Below, in pieces: positions 54,301 through 62,710 of a stretch of DNA of 64,000 nucleotides. Location: NCBI RefSeq assembly GCF_007992715.1, contig NZ_BKAU01000004.1:1-64000 (forward strand), given 5' to 3'. Every line of letters starts with the position of its first letter. Position 1 is the stretch's first letter. The position numbers were made by a program, and so were the translations under genes. The notes beneath the pieces are model-generated. The model did no database searches. It saw only the letters and a program-made list of their open reading frames with translations, and was not told where the DNA came from. The stretch is from Chitinophaga cymbidii (GTDB taxonomy: Bacteria > Bacteroidota > Bacteroidia > Chitinophagales > Chitinophagaceae).

Positions 54301-54397
54301 CAGTACCCTCAACCTGAACCAGCTGAGCAGCGCCACCAGCGGCCGCATCTACCCGGTTCAGAAAGTATGGGCGGTAGGGCTGGATATCAACTTTTAA
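51335..54397 (+). CDS. SusC/RagA-family TonB-dependent transporter (mannan locus)
   Basis: 1020 residues with a signal peptide (ends AYSQ). A CarboxypepD_reg-like domain covers ~30-110 ('ITGRVTDEQTKQPIPGVSIS'), then come the 'VVVVGYGTQKR' marker, the plug ('LVLVDGVPGSLELINPNDIE', 'AASSAIYGSRAANGVILVTT') and a 22-strand-type barrel ending 'VWAVGLDINF'. It pairs with the SusD gene 21 bp downstream and should import alpha-mannan oligosaccharides cut at the surface, driven by TonB. It is the first outer-membrane gene after GH92 in a nine-gene plus-strand run. Confidence 0.95.
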   Translation: MLSHKIKRPLMVLLLLLAIVNSAYSQESRTITGRVTDEQTKQPIPGVSISLKGSGIGTATTAEGNFSLKIPAGSNQLLVFSSIGYASREVAVTDAAQLNISLKQSSSVLSDVVVVGYGTQKRTSLTGAVSVVTAKDLEGKPVTNAVQALQGAAPNLIIQQNATEPGAAMNINVRGVSTVNNSSPLVLVDGVPGSLELINPNDIESVSVLKDAASSAIYGSRAANGVILVTTKKGKLNKVPRITYNGFAGAQQPTFLIKPVSGVEYMQLKNEALINSGQSAQFSPAQIREQGEKGTEKWWMDEVMRPAALQHNHNLGVTGAVGKVSYLVSGGYLDQNSLYRGPDYGYQRYNGRANLSTQLGKLKLGGNFAYAKQKIWEHAYYSDWLISTAIRIPTIYPIKDADGHYFLAPTASNNPLAQLEQGGRRLYNNDSYNYMANAEYALTSHLSAKVVYGADIRVNNMDEFRKSIDYTPYSGSDNQSARTVNHARSIQDNFQALLNYDRTFNKVHEVKGLLGYATEGWKNEYSQTRRLNVDNVTGDSTAGTETLTGFNDTYGTRVDRWALNSAFGRFNYAYDNKYYFEFNFRYDASSRFAKGHRGAFFPSFSAAWRITDEPFMETVKQKVGDLKLRGSWGQLGNQQIISNYGYLNVYTTVSNMYGFNNLPQSGSSFAVGNPVITWESANSANIGFDLSMLDNRLTISYDYFHKITDNILLQLPAPGLYGATPAFQNAGKVKNQGFELAVNYRAKTGEFNHTIGASLADNLNEIVDFKGRTFIQEGDVTYINREGFPISSYYGYQADGFYQSLEDIKNSPKPTFVNQVKPGDIKYVDRNGDGKIDNNDRFVMGNPFPRYTFGLNYSVTWKGFDASIFIQGVGKRNVYLRGEGVEAFHNNWDNVYSQHIDRWTPNNPHASYPRLTIGTESVNNAANSTFWLTNASYARLKNAQLGYTLPASLTNRAKIQKVRVYLTGQNLITLTGMKNGMDPELTEFNSTLNLNQLSSATSGRIYPVQKVWAVGLDINF

Positions 54398-54418
54398 CCA
54401 CGTTTAAATGATCGCATT

Positions 54419-56023
54419 ATGAGGATAAGCATATTTTGTTCAATTGTGATGGGGGCGCTGCTGCTCGGAGCGGCAGGGTGCAAGAAGCTCGACCTCGGGC
54501 CTTCCTACCAGGACACAGACCTGACCTTCTGGGAAAACCCGGATGCGGCGGAGCAGATCCTGAATAACTGTTACGCCGGTATGTATTCGGATGACTATTA
54601 TTTCTTCAACGAAAGTCTGAGTGATAATTCCTTCAACTCCAGCTCCGTGAATGGCGGCGCCGTGCGCAGCATTGCCGCGGGCGCTTACGATGGCCGTACA
54701 AGCCGGATCGCGGGGGAGTGGAGCTATCACTTCGGCGGCATCCGCAACGTCAATAACCTGCTGGCGAACATAGACCGGGTGCCCAACCTGGATGGCAGCC
54801 TGAAGGCGCGCTACCTCGCGGAAGCCCGCTTTATCCGCGCCTTCCATTATTTCCATCTCGTTAACTGGTACGGCGATGTGCCGCTGATCAAACACGAGAT
54901 CTCTTACGATGAAAGTTTCCAGATCGCCCGCACCGCCAAAGCGGAAGTGCTCAGCTTTATCCTCACAGAGCTGGATGAAGTGACCGCCACCTTGCCGCTG
55001 AACAGCGAATACGGCGACAGCGATAAAGGCCGTATCACCAAAGGCGCCGCCGCGGCCCTGAAAGCCAAGGTGCTGCTGTACGAAAGCAAGTGGAGCGATG
55101 CTGCCGAAGTGCTGGACGAATTCATGAAGGGCACTTATGGCGTATACACCCTGTTCCCTTCTTTTTCAGGCATCTTCCAGCCGGAAAATGAAAATAACAG
55201 CGAAGTAATTCTCAACATGGAATTTGTGCCCGTGCAGCGCACACAATCCATGCAACGTTTCTTTATTCCTTTTACCGAAGGCACCCTGATCACCGGTATG
55301 GCTCCCTCGCAGTCACTGGTAGATGATTTCATCATGACGAACGGAAAGGGCATCAGGGAAACCGGCTCCGGGTACAACGAGAACACGCCGTACGTGAACC
55401 GTGATCCGCGGCTCGAAGCCACCATTATCCATGATGGCTCTTCCTTCGTCACTAAAAAAGGGGAGACCGTTACCATCCGTACCGCGCCCGGCACCGGGGA
55501 TAACGCGATAGACAAGGCGGACGCTTCCCAGACCGGTTATTACTTCCGCAAGTATTACGACCGCACGGCGGACGGTAATAACAACTCAGGTCTGAACCTG
55601 ATCCTGATCCGTTATGCGGACGTTTTGCTGATGTATGCGGAAGCAAAAACAATGATGGGGCAGATGGATGAGGACACCTGGAATAAAACGATCAAAGCGC
55701 TCCGGCAGCGCGCGGGGTTCACCGATCCCGCCGCCCTGAATTTCTCCAACTATTCCGGCCTCGGCACTCCGGGCATGACAGACCTCGTGCGCCGAGAGCG
55801 CAGAACGGAACTGGCGCTCGAAAGCCAGCGGATATTCGATATCCGCCGCTGGAAAATTGCGGAAACGGTGATGAACGGCAACCTCTACGGCATGAAGGTA
55901 GGCAACAGCCACGTAGTGGTGGACCGCCGCGTGTTCGACGCCAGCAAACATTACCTGTGGCCGGTACCGCAGGCTGACATTGAAATGAACAATAACCTGC
56001 TGCCGAACAACGCCGGCTGGTGA
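54419..56023 (+). CDS. SusD/RagB-family lipoprotein (mannan locus)
   Basis: 534 residues. A lipoprotein signal ends at Cys21 (LLLGAAGC), followed by Lys-Lys, consistent with surface display. Typical SusD parts: 'SLKARYLAEARFIRAFHYFH', 'LVNWYGDVPLIKHEI', 'LILIRYADVLLMYAEAKTMM', 'VRRERRTELALESQRIFDIR' and the terminal 'YLWPVPQADIEMNNNLLPNN'. It binds oligosaccharides at the mouth of the SusC barrel. A SusE-like lipoprotein gene follows 47 bp later. Confidence 0.95.
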   Translation: MRISIFCSIVMGALLLGAAGCKKLDLGPSYQDTDLTFWENPDAAEQILNNCYAGMYSDDYYFFNESLSDNSFNSSSVNGGAVRSIAAGAYDGRTSRIAGEWSYHFGGIRNVNNLLANIDRVPNLDGSLKARYLAEARFIRAFHYFHLVNWYGDVPLIKHEISYDESFQIARTAKAEVLSFILTELDEVTATLPLNSEYGDSDKGRITKGAAAALKAKVLLYESKWSDAAEVLDEFMKGTYGVYTLFPSFSGIFQPENENNSEVILNMEFVPVQRTQSMQRFFIPFTEGTLITGMAPSQSLVDDFIMTNGKGIRETGSGYNENTPYVNRDPRLEATIIHDGSSFVTKKGETVTIRTAPGTGDNAIDKADASQTGYYFRKYYDRTADGNNNSGLNLILIRYADVLLMYAEAKTMMGQMDEDTWNKTIKALRQRAGFTDPAALNFSNYSGLGTPGMTDLVRRERRTELALESQRIFDIRRWKIAETVMNGNLYGMKVGNSHVVVDRRVFDASKHYLWPVPQADIEMNNNLLPNNAGW

Positions 56024-56070
56024 CCGTTCGCTTGCATAACCTATATCAACACTCATCAAAAGAAACTATC

Positions 56071-57216
56071 ATGACACATACTTTCAAACTCAGGATATAT
56101 AGCATGATGGCCGCAGTACTGGCCATCGGCACATTCGCTTCCTGCGAAAAAGAAGACACCATCAACAGCAATATTTCCACTGTGAAAGAATTGTATTACC
56201 CCGAAACGGGCAAGTACTACAAGCTGCAACCCGCCACCAACGCCGTGGTGACCTTTGAATGGAGTCCCGCCAAGGCCGAAGACGGCAGCCTGGTGATGTA
56301 TGAAGTGGCCTTTGATACCGTAGGCGGAGACTTTACGCGCCCCATCTATACCATCGCCTCCAACGGCAACGGTGTGCAGAACTCCCTGTCGCTTTCCCAC
56401 AAAGTGCTGAACTCTGTAGCCAGCAAAGCGGGCATTCAGCCTTCCACCTCCGGTTCCCTGCAATGGACGGTGATCGCCAGCAAAGGGCTCAATGAAAAGC
56501 GCGCGGATTCTTCGAGAGTGATCGTGATAGAAAGACCGGCCGGCTTTACCGAAATTCCCGCCAATGTTTTCATCACCGGTGAAGCCACCGAAGGCGGCGC
56601 GGACCTGGCTGCCGCCAAAGCCATGAAACTGGGCGCCGATGGCGTATTTGAAATATTTACCCGCCTGAAAGACGGTGCGTACACCTTTGTGGACCGCAAC
56701 AGCGGCACGCCGGTGACCTATTCTATTCAGGGCCCCAGGTTGCAGGAAGGCGGAGAAAACCAGCAGACCGGTGAAAAGATCTACCGCATCCGCCTGGACT
56801 TTGCCAATGCCGCCGCTGAAATGATAGAGATCACCGATGCGGGCGTTTTCGCATCCGCCTACAATAAAGTGATCGGAAAGCTCACCTATGCCGGCGACGG
56901 CACCTGGGCCGCGCAGAACGTAGCCATCGCGTACTATGACTTCGGCAGCTGGAAAGACGACCGTTTCAAATTCCAGTTCACCACCGCGGATGCCAGCGGA
57001 ACGCCCGGCGCCATGTACTACGGCAGCGTGAACCAGTCCAACTCCACGCCACCGGACGCCAACACGCCGGAGGCTTACTACACCGTAGTGGCCGTGGATA
57101 ATTCACAGTGGGATTACACCTACAAATACCCGGCGGGAGCAGACGGAAAAACAGGGGACTTTACCCTGCAACTGAACGCACAGGGAGAATACTCCTACGA
57201 ACTGACCGTGCATTAA
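56071..57216 (+). CDS. SusE/SusF-like surface glycan-binding lipoprotein
   Basis: 381 residues from the ATG at 56071; the longer frame overlaps the SusD stop and has no signal. The lipoprotein signal (MTHTFKLRIYSMMAAVLAIG, then TFASC) is followed by an acidic tether (EKED). The N-terminal domain has the SusE pattern: 'YYKLQPATNAVVTFEWSPAK', then 'YEVAFDTVGGDF' (~30-150). The C-terminal half contains further beta-rich domains with exposed Trp/Tyr clusters ('YYDFGSWKDDRFKFQF', 'DNSQWDYTYKYPAG') suited to sugar binding. It probably holds mannan at the cell surface for the GH76 lipoprotein and SusC/D. Confidence 0.88.
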   Translation: MTHTFKLRIYSMMAAVLAIGTFASCEKEDTINSNISTVKELYYPETGKYYKLQPATNAVVTFEWSPAKAEDGSLVMYEVAFDTVGGDFTRPIYTIASNGNGVQNSLSLSHKVLNSVASKAGIQPSTSGSLQWTVIASKGLNEKRADSSRVIVIERPAGFTEIPANVFITGEATEGGADLAAAKAMKLGADGVFEIFTRLKDGAYTFVDRNSGTPVTYSIQGPRLQEGGENQQTGEKIYRIRLDFANAAAEMIEITDAGVFASAYNKVIGKLTYAGDGTWAAQNVAIAYYDFGSWKDDRFKFQFTTADASGTPGAMYYGSVNQSNSTPPDANTPEAYYTVVAVDNSQWDYTYKYPAGADGKTGDFTLQLNAQGEYSYELTVH

Positions 57217-57241
57217 TTGCTGAATCATTAAAGTCATTTAC

Positions 57242-58438
57242 ATGAGATCGATCATTTTAGTTATAGCAGTCGCGGCGGTTTCCCTTGCAGGATGCTACAA
57301 GGAGCGGGAAGATGTACCGGTGAAGGTGGAGGGAGATACCACCACCGTGGAACTCACCTACAAGCTCAAGGCACGCCAGGCGCTCGATGACATATACAAA
57401 AACTACGGTATCAGCGGCAGCAACTACGTAAAGGAAAGCTTCCCCGCGCAGCCCGGCGATCCTAAGTATGCTTACCTCTGGCCGTATTCCGCCATGTTCA
57501 CCGGCGCTACGCTGCTGAAGCAACTGGGTTATACGGACGCAACCGCGCAGGGTTATTACACCAGCACCCTGGCCGGCATGGCTGGTTACCTGGACGCTTC
57601 CAGAACGCCCGCCGCCTACCAGTCCGTTCCCGTGAGCGAAGGACTGGCGGATCGGTTCTATGATGATAACGCCATCACCGGCATCGACATGCTGGAAGCC
57701 TTCAAGGTTACCGGCGACGCGCAACTGCTCGGCAATGCGAAGCTCTGTTACACGTTCTGTGCCTCCGGTGAAAGCCCGGAAGCCGGCGGCGGCCTGTACT
57801 GGAACGAAGGCGTGATGGGCAATCCGGACGATCCCAATTACATCAAGGCCACCAATGTGACCGCGCTTTCTGCTACGCTGGCCCTGCAATTGTACCAGCA
57901 GGAAAAGAACGACACCTATCTTGAGTCCGGCAAACGCTGGTATAACTGGGTAAAGCAATACATGCTGGATCCCGTGGATAAGGCTTTCTGGAACTCCATC
58001 TGGATAAAGGACGGCAGCATCAACTATGCGAAATGGACTTACAATTCCGGCGCCATGATACAGAACGCAGCCCTGCTGTACAAGATCACCGGCGAAGAAG
58101 CATACCTCGCGGACGCGAAAGCATGGGCGCAGGCGTCTTACAACGTCTTCACCCGCGAAGTGCCCCAGGGACGGTTCTTTGTACCGCATGACCCCTGGTT
58201 CACCGCGGTGTTATTGCGCGGCTACCTGGAACTGTATGAGCTGGACGAGAACGCCACCTACATCAACACGCTGGTGCACAATGTGGACTACGCCTGGCAG
58301 CACGCCCGGCTGCCGGAAACGTTCCAGTTTTATGAAGACTGGTCCGGCTCCGACCTCGGAAGATATTATTCACTGCTGACGCATATTGGAATGGTAGAGA
58401 TCTACGCCAGGATCTCGATATGGAAAAATGAACAATAA
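57242..58438 (+). CDS. GH76 endo-alpha-1,6-mannanase, lipoprotein
   Basis: 398 residues. A lipoprotein signal ends at Cys18 (VSLAGC) and a charged tether (YKERED) suggests surface display. The (alpha/alpha)6 barrel carries the GH76 double-Asp catalytic motif in 'DRFYDDNAITGIDMLEAF' (~141-142). Other family marks are 'YLWPYSAMFTGATLLKQLG', 'GGGLYWNEG' and 'AKWTYNSGAMIQNAALLYKI'. It should cut the alpha-1,6-linked mannan backbone outside the cell. It overlaps the next gene by one base (TAATG), so translation is coupled to the second GH76. Confidence 0.92.
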   Translation: MRSIILVIAVAAVSLAGCYKEREDVPVKVEGDTTTVELTYKLKARQALDDIYKNYGISGSNYVKESFPAQPGDPKYAYLWPYSAMFTGATLLKQLGYTDATAQGYYTSTLAGMAGYLDASRTPAAYQSVPVSEGLADRFYDDNAITGIDMLEAFKVTGDAQLLGNAKLCYTFCASGESPEAGGGLYWNEGVMGNPDDPNYIKATNVTALSATLALQLYQQEKNDTYLESGKRWYNWVKQYMLDPVDKAFWNSIWIKDGSINYAKWTYNSGAMIQNAALLYKITGEEAYLADAKAWAQASYNVFTREVPQGRFFVPHDPWFTAVLLRGYLELYELDENATYINTLVHNVDYAWQHARLPETFQFYEDWSGSDLGRYYSLLTHIGMVEIYARISIWKNEQ

Positions 58439-59607
58439 TGAAGAGGACGTTATTCAGTATAGCCCTGACCGTTATAGTGATGTCGGCCGCCGCGCAGCAG
58501 GTGCAGACGGCGGATGAATACAAGCGGCGGGCGGAGGAAATGTTCCATCGCGTATGGACCCTGTACCGGGTGCCGCAGCACGGGCTTTTCTCCGAGTACT
58601 ACCCGCAGCAGTTCAAGGATTCCCTCACCTATATGCAGGACGGCAATGTGCAGTCGAAGGAGGTGAGCTACCTGTGGCCGCTCAGCGGTGTAGTGTCTTC
58701 CGCCAATCTCATGGTGCGGCTGCCGGATGAAAAGGCTGCTTATCAACCTTACCTGGATTCGGTGATGACGGCGATGTACGCATACCGCGATACCACGCGC
58801 ACACCCGCCGGTTACCAGGCCTACCCCTCGAAGTTCGAAAAGGTAGACCGGTATTATGACGATAACGGGCTGGTAGCCATCGATTATGCGGAAGCATACG
58901 AAAATACGGGCAACCCGGTTTATCTTGCCAGGGCGAAGGAGGTATTTGCCTTTATCATGAGCGGGTGGACGAGCGTGCTGGGTGGCGGGGTGACCTGGCT
59001 GGAAGGGCACGGAGATCAGAAGCCCGCCTGCAGCAACGGCATGGCTACACTCTCCGCCCTCAAGCTGTATCAGGCCACGAAGGACCCTTATTACCTGCAG
59101 CAGGGCATCCTGTTCTACGAATGGATGAACACGCATCTGCGCGATTCCGCCGGCCTGTACGTGAATGATATTAAAACCGCTACCGGCGCCATCAACCCGA
59201 CTTATTACACCTATAATTCCGGGGCGATGCTGGAAGCGGCGGTGATGCTCTACGGGTTTACACGGGAGAAAAAGTACCTCCGCGATGCCAGGGAAACCGC
59301 TGTATCCGCTTACCATTATTTCGGCAAGCCGCAGAAAGACATGCGCAGCGAATTCTGCGATCTTCCCTGGTTTGCCACGGTACTGTTCCGCGGATACAGC
59401 GCACTCTATGCGGTAGACAAAGATCCGGTGTACCTGAAAGCCATCATCGCGCGGGTAGACCATGCATGGAACAACAAGGACCGGTACGGCCTGCTGAACC
59501 ATAACTGGAGCGATCCGCGGGACGAAGCAGGCAAGCCCAAATGGCTGCTGGATGAATCCTGCATTGCGGAGCTGTACGCACGTATGGCGCTGCTGAACTT
59601 AAAATAA
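58438..59607 (+). CDS. GH76 endo-alpha-1,6-mannanase, periplasmic
   Basis: 389 residues with an ordinary signal peptide (ends SAAAQQ) and no lipobox Cys, unlike its neighbour. The catalytic pair is in 'DRYYDDNGLVAIDYAEAY' (~141-142), with 'YLWPLSGVVSSANLMVRL', 'GGGVTWLEGHGDQKPACSNG' and 'YYTYNSGAMLEAAVMLYGF' as further GH76 marks. The difference in export signal suggests a division of labour: the lipoprotein makes the first cuts at the surface and this enzyme shortens imported oligosaccharides. Its ATG overlaps the previous stop codon by one base. Confidence 0.92.
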   Translation: MKRTLFSIALTVIVMSAAAQQVQTADEYKRRAEEMFHRVWTLYRVPQHGLFSEYYPQQFKDSLTYMQDGNVQSKEVSYLWPLSGVVSSANLMVRLPDEKAAYQPYLDSVMTAMYAYRDTTRTPAGYQAYPSKFEKVDRYYDDNGLVAIDYAEAYENTGNPVYLARAKEVFAFIMSGWTSVLGGGVTWLEGHGDQKPACSNGMATLSALKLYQATKDPYYLQQGILFYEWMNTHLRDSAGLYVNDIKTATGAINPTYYTYNSGAMLEAAVMLYGFTREKKYLRDARETAVSAYHYFGKPQKDMRSEFCDLPWFATVLFRGYSALYAVDKDPVYLKAIIARVDHAWNNKDRYGLLNHNWSDPRDEAGKPKWLLDESCIAELYARMALLNLK

Positions 59608-59612
59608 TTACA

Positions 59613-60761
59613 ATGTCAAGCAACATGAGCGTATTACGGCTGGCCCCCATTTTATTCGGCTTCTTCATCATGGGCTTTGTAGACGTAGTGGGCATTGCCA
59701 CCAACTACGTGAAGAAAGACTTCGCGTTGTCGGACACCTTGTCCAACCTGCTGCCCATGGCGGTTTTTCTCTGGTTCCTGATCTTTTCCGTACCCACGGG
59801 CATGCTCATGAACAGGATAGGCCGCAAACGCACGGTGCAGCTGGGTTTGCTGGTGACGGGGCTGGGACTGCTGGTGCCGATGGTATCCTATACCTTGCCG
59901 GTGGTGCTCACGGCCTTCGCGCTGATCGGCATCGGGAACACGCTGCTGCAGGTGGCGCTCAACCCGCTGCTGACCAATGTGGTGAGCAAGGAAAGGCTCA
60001 CCAGCAGCCTGACGGTCGGCCAGTTCATTAAAGCCGTATCGTCTTTCCTCGGCCCGATCATCGCGGCTTTTGCCGTTACCCGTTTTCATAACTGGCAATG
60101 GCTCTTCCCGGTATTTGCCGGCATCACGTTGCTGTCGCTCATTTGGCTGACGGTTACTTCGCTGCATGAAGACGGCCGTAAGGAAAATACTTCCACGATC
60201 GCGGATTGCTTCGCGCTGCTGGGAGACCGCGCCATCTTCCTGTATTTCCTCGGCATTCTTACGCTGGTGGGCATCGATGTAGGATTGAATGTTTCCGCGC
60301 CCAAGATATTGATGGAAAGAACGGGCATGGCCCTCGAGGCGGCAGGATATGTGGCGAGCGTTTATTTTGTTTTCAAAACCGCGGGTGCTTTCCTCGGCGC
60401 TATTTTGCTGGCTAAACTGTCCGCCAAACGCTTCTACCTGGTATCCGGCATAGCCGCCGTCGCCGCGATGATCGTATTACTGTTCGCGCGCGATGCCGGC
60501 ATTATCTATGCGGGTGTTGCACTGGCGGGTTTTGCCTGCGCGAATATCTTTTCCATATTGTTCTCCTTTGCTTTACAGCGGATGCCCGAAAGGTCCAACG
60601 AAGTATCGGGCCTGCTGATCATGGGCGTTTCAGGGGGCGCCATTTTCCCGTTCCTGATGGGTGTGGCCTCCGATGCCGCCGGTGCGCAATGGGGCGCCGT
60701 GGCCGTGCTGCTCGTTTGCTGCCTGTATCACTGGATGCTCGCGGCGCGGCAAATGCGGTAG
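59613..60761 (+). CDS. MFS sugar permease (FucP/GlcP-like), probable mannose importer
   Basis: 382 residues with about 12 membrane helices ('LAPILFGFFIMGFVDVVGIA', 'LLPMAVFLWFLIFSVPTGML', 'FALIGIGNTLLQVALNPLL' and so on). The loop 2-3 motif appears as 'MLMNRIGRKRTVQLG', matching the MFS G-x-x-x-D/N-R-x-G-R-K/R-x pattern. 'IGNTLLQVALNPLLTNVV' and 'EVSGLLIMGVSGGAIFPFLM' are common in FucP-type sugar/proton symporters of Bacteroidota. It begins 5 bp after the second GH76 and is last in the locus, so it probably imports released mannose across the inner membrane for the ROK kinase. Confidence 0.9.
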   Translation: MSSNMSVLRLAPILFGFFIMGFVDVVGIATNYVKKDFALSDTLSNLLPMAVFLWFLIFSVPTGMLMNRIGRKRTVQLGLLVTGLGLLVPMVSYTLPVVLTAFALIGIGNTLLQVALNPLLTNVVSKERLTSSLTVGQFIKAVSSFLGPIIAAFAVTRFHNWQWLFPVFAGITLLSLIWLTVTSLHEDGRKENTSTIADCFALLGDRAIFLYFLGILTLVGIDVGLNVSAPKILMERTGMALEAAGYVASVYFVFKTAGAFLGAILLAKLSAKRFYLVSGIAAVAAMIVLLFARDAGIIYAGVALAGFACANIFSILFSFALQRMPERSNEVSGLLIMGVSGGAIFPFLMGVASDAAGAQWGAVAVLLVCCLYHWMLAARQMR

Positions 60762-60823
60762 GTGCTTCTAACATTGCCTTCTGCGCCATTTTTCCGGTGA
60801 CGGTCACCGTAGGAAGTGCTGAA

Positions 60824-62662
60824 TTATATGATCCCGTGCAATACGCCGCCCTTTTTACCCATCTCGTCTACCCGCGCTTCCACAGCAGCGTCTTTGATCA
60901 GTGGCGGCGCATGATGGGGTTTGATGCGGGCATCCAGAATTATAGGCCCGTGGCATCCCCAGTGCTTGTGTTGTGTAAAGCTGTTAACGCCGTGTATATC
61001 ATGCGAGGGATTACTGCGGGTAAATGTCACCCAAACGAAATTGGAAATGTTGTCCGCCGTGAAACCCGCATCATCACATAACACCATCAGCGGCAAGCCG
61101 TCCAGCTTTTCATTTTTGAGCGCTTCGTGGAGGATATTTATTTCGTTTGCGGTATGCGCCTCGCTGGCGTAGGATGGCGCTTCCACCGCCAGTACGCCCG
61201 GCATCACCATCTTATACTGGTGGAACGGGCGCGGCAGGCTGAACGTGGATGGCAGTTCCCGCCACAGCTCGCGGCGTTTTTCCCCCGCCGCGGCGATCGC
61301 TACCTTGCTGCCCGCATTCAGGCCGCTGCCGGTATAATCCAGCGTATCGATGGTCGTGTTGGTATAAAAGTGCAGGTCGCGCGCCGGATCGATGCGTTCC
61401 AGCATATGCGTCAGGAACCGCGCCACATCATGCACATGCAGCGAAGGATCATCTTCCTTCGCGCAGATGAACAGGTATTTGGCCAGGCTCAGCTGGTTGC
61501 TGCCCAGGATGTGATTGGCGATGGTCAGGATCTCCTGCGGCCTGCGTTCTTGCAGGTAAGGCGTATAACGCTCGCTGCCGATGGCGAACAGTAACGGATG
61601 TACGCCCGCGGCGTCTACCGCATGGATCTCGTGCACGCCGGGAATTTCTTTCGGGATGGCCGTGCCCGTGATCTCATGGATCAGCGCGCCGAAGCTGGTG
61701 TCTTCCTGCGGCGGTCTTCCCACTACGGTAAACGACCAGACCGGATTTTTTTTATGATATACCCGGCTTACTTTCATTAACGGGAAAGGATGGGTGAGGC
61801 TGTAATAACCAAGATGATCGCCAAACGGGCCTTCCGGTTTGTTCTCATGCGGCATTACCGTACCGGTGATCACAAAATCTGCATCGGCGGATATGCAATA
61901 ACCTTCATCGTCATAAAAATACCGGAACCTGCGGTTGCCCAGTGCGCCGGCAAAAGTCAATTCGGACAATCCTTCCGGCAACGGCATCACTGCCGCCAGC
62001 GGATGGGCGGGAGGCCCCCCAACGAATATGCTTACTTTAAGCGGCAGCCCCTTTGCATTCGCTTTGGCCTGATGGATGCCTATGCCGCGGTGGATCTGGT
62101 AATGCAGGCCGATCTCCTCGTCCGGGATATAATCGTTGCCCCCCAGCTGAATGCGGTACATGCCAAGGTTGGCGTTCATTACGCCCGGCTTGTCCGCATC
62201 TTCCGTATACACCTGCGGCATGGTCACGAACGGCCCGCCGTCCATCGGCCAGTTCACGATCTGCGGCAGCGCGCTGACCTTCGTGCGGCCAAAATTAATG
62301 GGGGCGCCTTTGCCGCTTTTCATGGGCAGGGCGGACAGCGCCGTGGCTGCTACGTTCAGGTACCGGAAAGGGTGTTTGATGGCTTTTACAGGGTCGCCTT
62401 TGATGTCTACCAGCACCTTGATCTTTTCCAGCGTATCACGGAACATGAATTTCGACCGTTCCAGCGTGCCGAACAGGTTGGAAACCGCGGGGAACGGGCT
62501 GCCCTTCACATTTTCGAAGAGGAGGGCGGGGCCTTCGTGTTCATATACCCGCATGTGGATGGCCGCCATTTCGAGATAGGGATCTGTTTCCTGTTTGATG
62601 CGGATGAGATGACCATGCTGTTCCAGATCATTGATACAGTCTTGTAAGCTATTGTAACCCAT
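60824..62662 (-). CDS. UbiD-family decarboxylase
   Basis: 612 residues, the normal length. UbiD motifs: 'GPALLFENVKGSPFPAVSNL', 'RTKVSALPQIVNWPMDGGPF', 'GMYRIQLGGNDYIPDEEIGL', 'HYQIHRGIGIHQAKAN', 'KPEGPFGDHLGYYSL' (with the conserved Glu) and 'FVWVTFTRSNPSHDIHGVNS' near the end. UbiD enzymes use prenylated FMN to decarboxylate aromatic or alpha,beta-unsaturated acids. Bacteroidota make menaquinone, so a quinone-pathway role is likely, but no ubiX or men gene is in view to confirm it. It is divergent from the TraB-like gene, with 48 bp between start codons. Confidence 0.92.
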   Translation of the reverse strand: MGYNSLQDCINDLEQHGHLIRIKQETDPYLEMAAIHMRVYEHEGPALLFENVKGSPFPAVSNLFGTLERSKFMFRDTLEKIKVLVDIKGDPVKAIKHPFRYLNVAATALSALPMKSGKGAPINFGRTKVSALPQIVNWPMDGGPFVTMPQVYTEDADKPGVMNANLGMYRIQLGGNDYIPDEEIGLHYQIHRGIGIHQAKANAKGLPLKVSIFVGGPPAHPLAAVMPLPEGLSELTFAGALGNRRFRYFYDDEGYCISADADFVITGTVMPHENKPEGPFGDHLGYYSLTHPFPLMKVSRVYHKKNPVWSFTVVGRPPQEDTSFGALIHEITGTAIPKEIPGVHEIHAVDAAGVHPLLFAIGSERYTPYLQERRPQEILTIANHILGSNQLSLAKYLFICAKEDDPSLHVHDVARFLTHMLERIDPARDLHFYTNTTIDTLDYTGSGLNAGSKVAIAAAGEKRRELWRELPSTFSLPRPFHQYKMVMPGVLAVEAPSYASEAHTANEINILHEALKNEKLDGLPLMVLCDDAGFTADNISNFVWVTFTRSNPSHDIHGVNSFTQHKHWGCHGPIILDARIKPHHAPPLIKDAAVEARVDEMGKKGGVLHGII

Positions 62663-62676
62663 TGTGCCGTTGGAAT

Positions 62677-62706
62677 GTTGAACGGGTCAAAATTAGCTTA
62701 TCTTTG
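62677..62706 (+). promoter_or_regulatory. Promoter abutting the TraB-like start codon
   Basis: GTTG (62677-62680), 18 bp, then TATCTTTG (62699-62706), an exact -7 match. The -7 ends 5 nt before the ATG at 62711, so the transcript may begin at the start codon. Confidence 0.5.
62688..62695 (-). promoter_or_regulatory. -7 element for the UbiD-family gene
   Basis: TAATTTTG on the minus strand matches TAnnTTTG exactly and lies 25 bp before the start codon at 62662. It falls between the -33 and -7 of the divergent promoter, so the two promoters must compete for space. No clear -33 was seen. Confidence 0.45.
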
Positions 62707-62710
62707 GCAG

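Noticed and set aside
60795-60809. CGGTGAC-G-GTCACCG palindrome, similar to the Crp/Fnr half-sites
   Set aside because: It lies between two convergent genes, has a 1-bp instead of a 4-bp spacer, and no gene starts nearby, so a role as operator of the sulfur regulator is unlikely.
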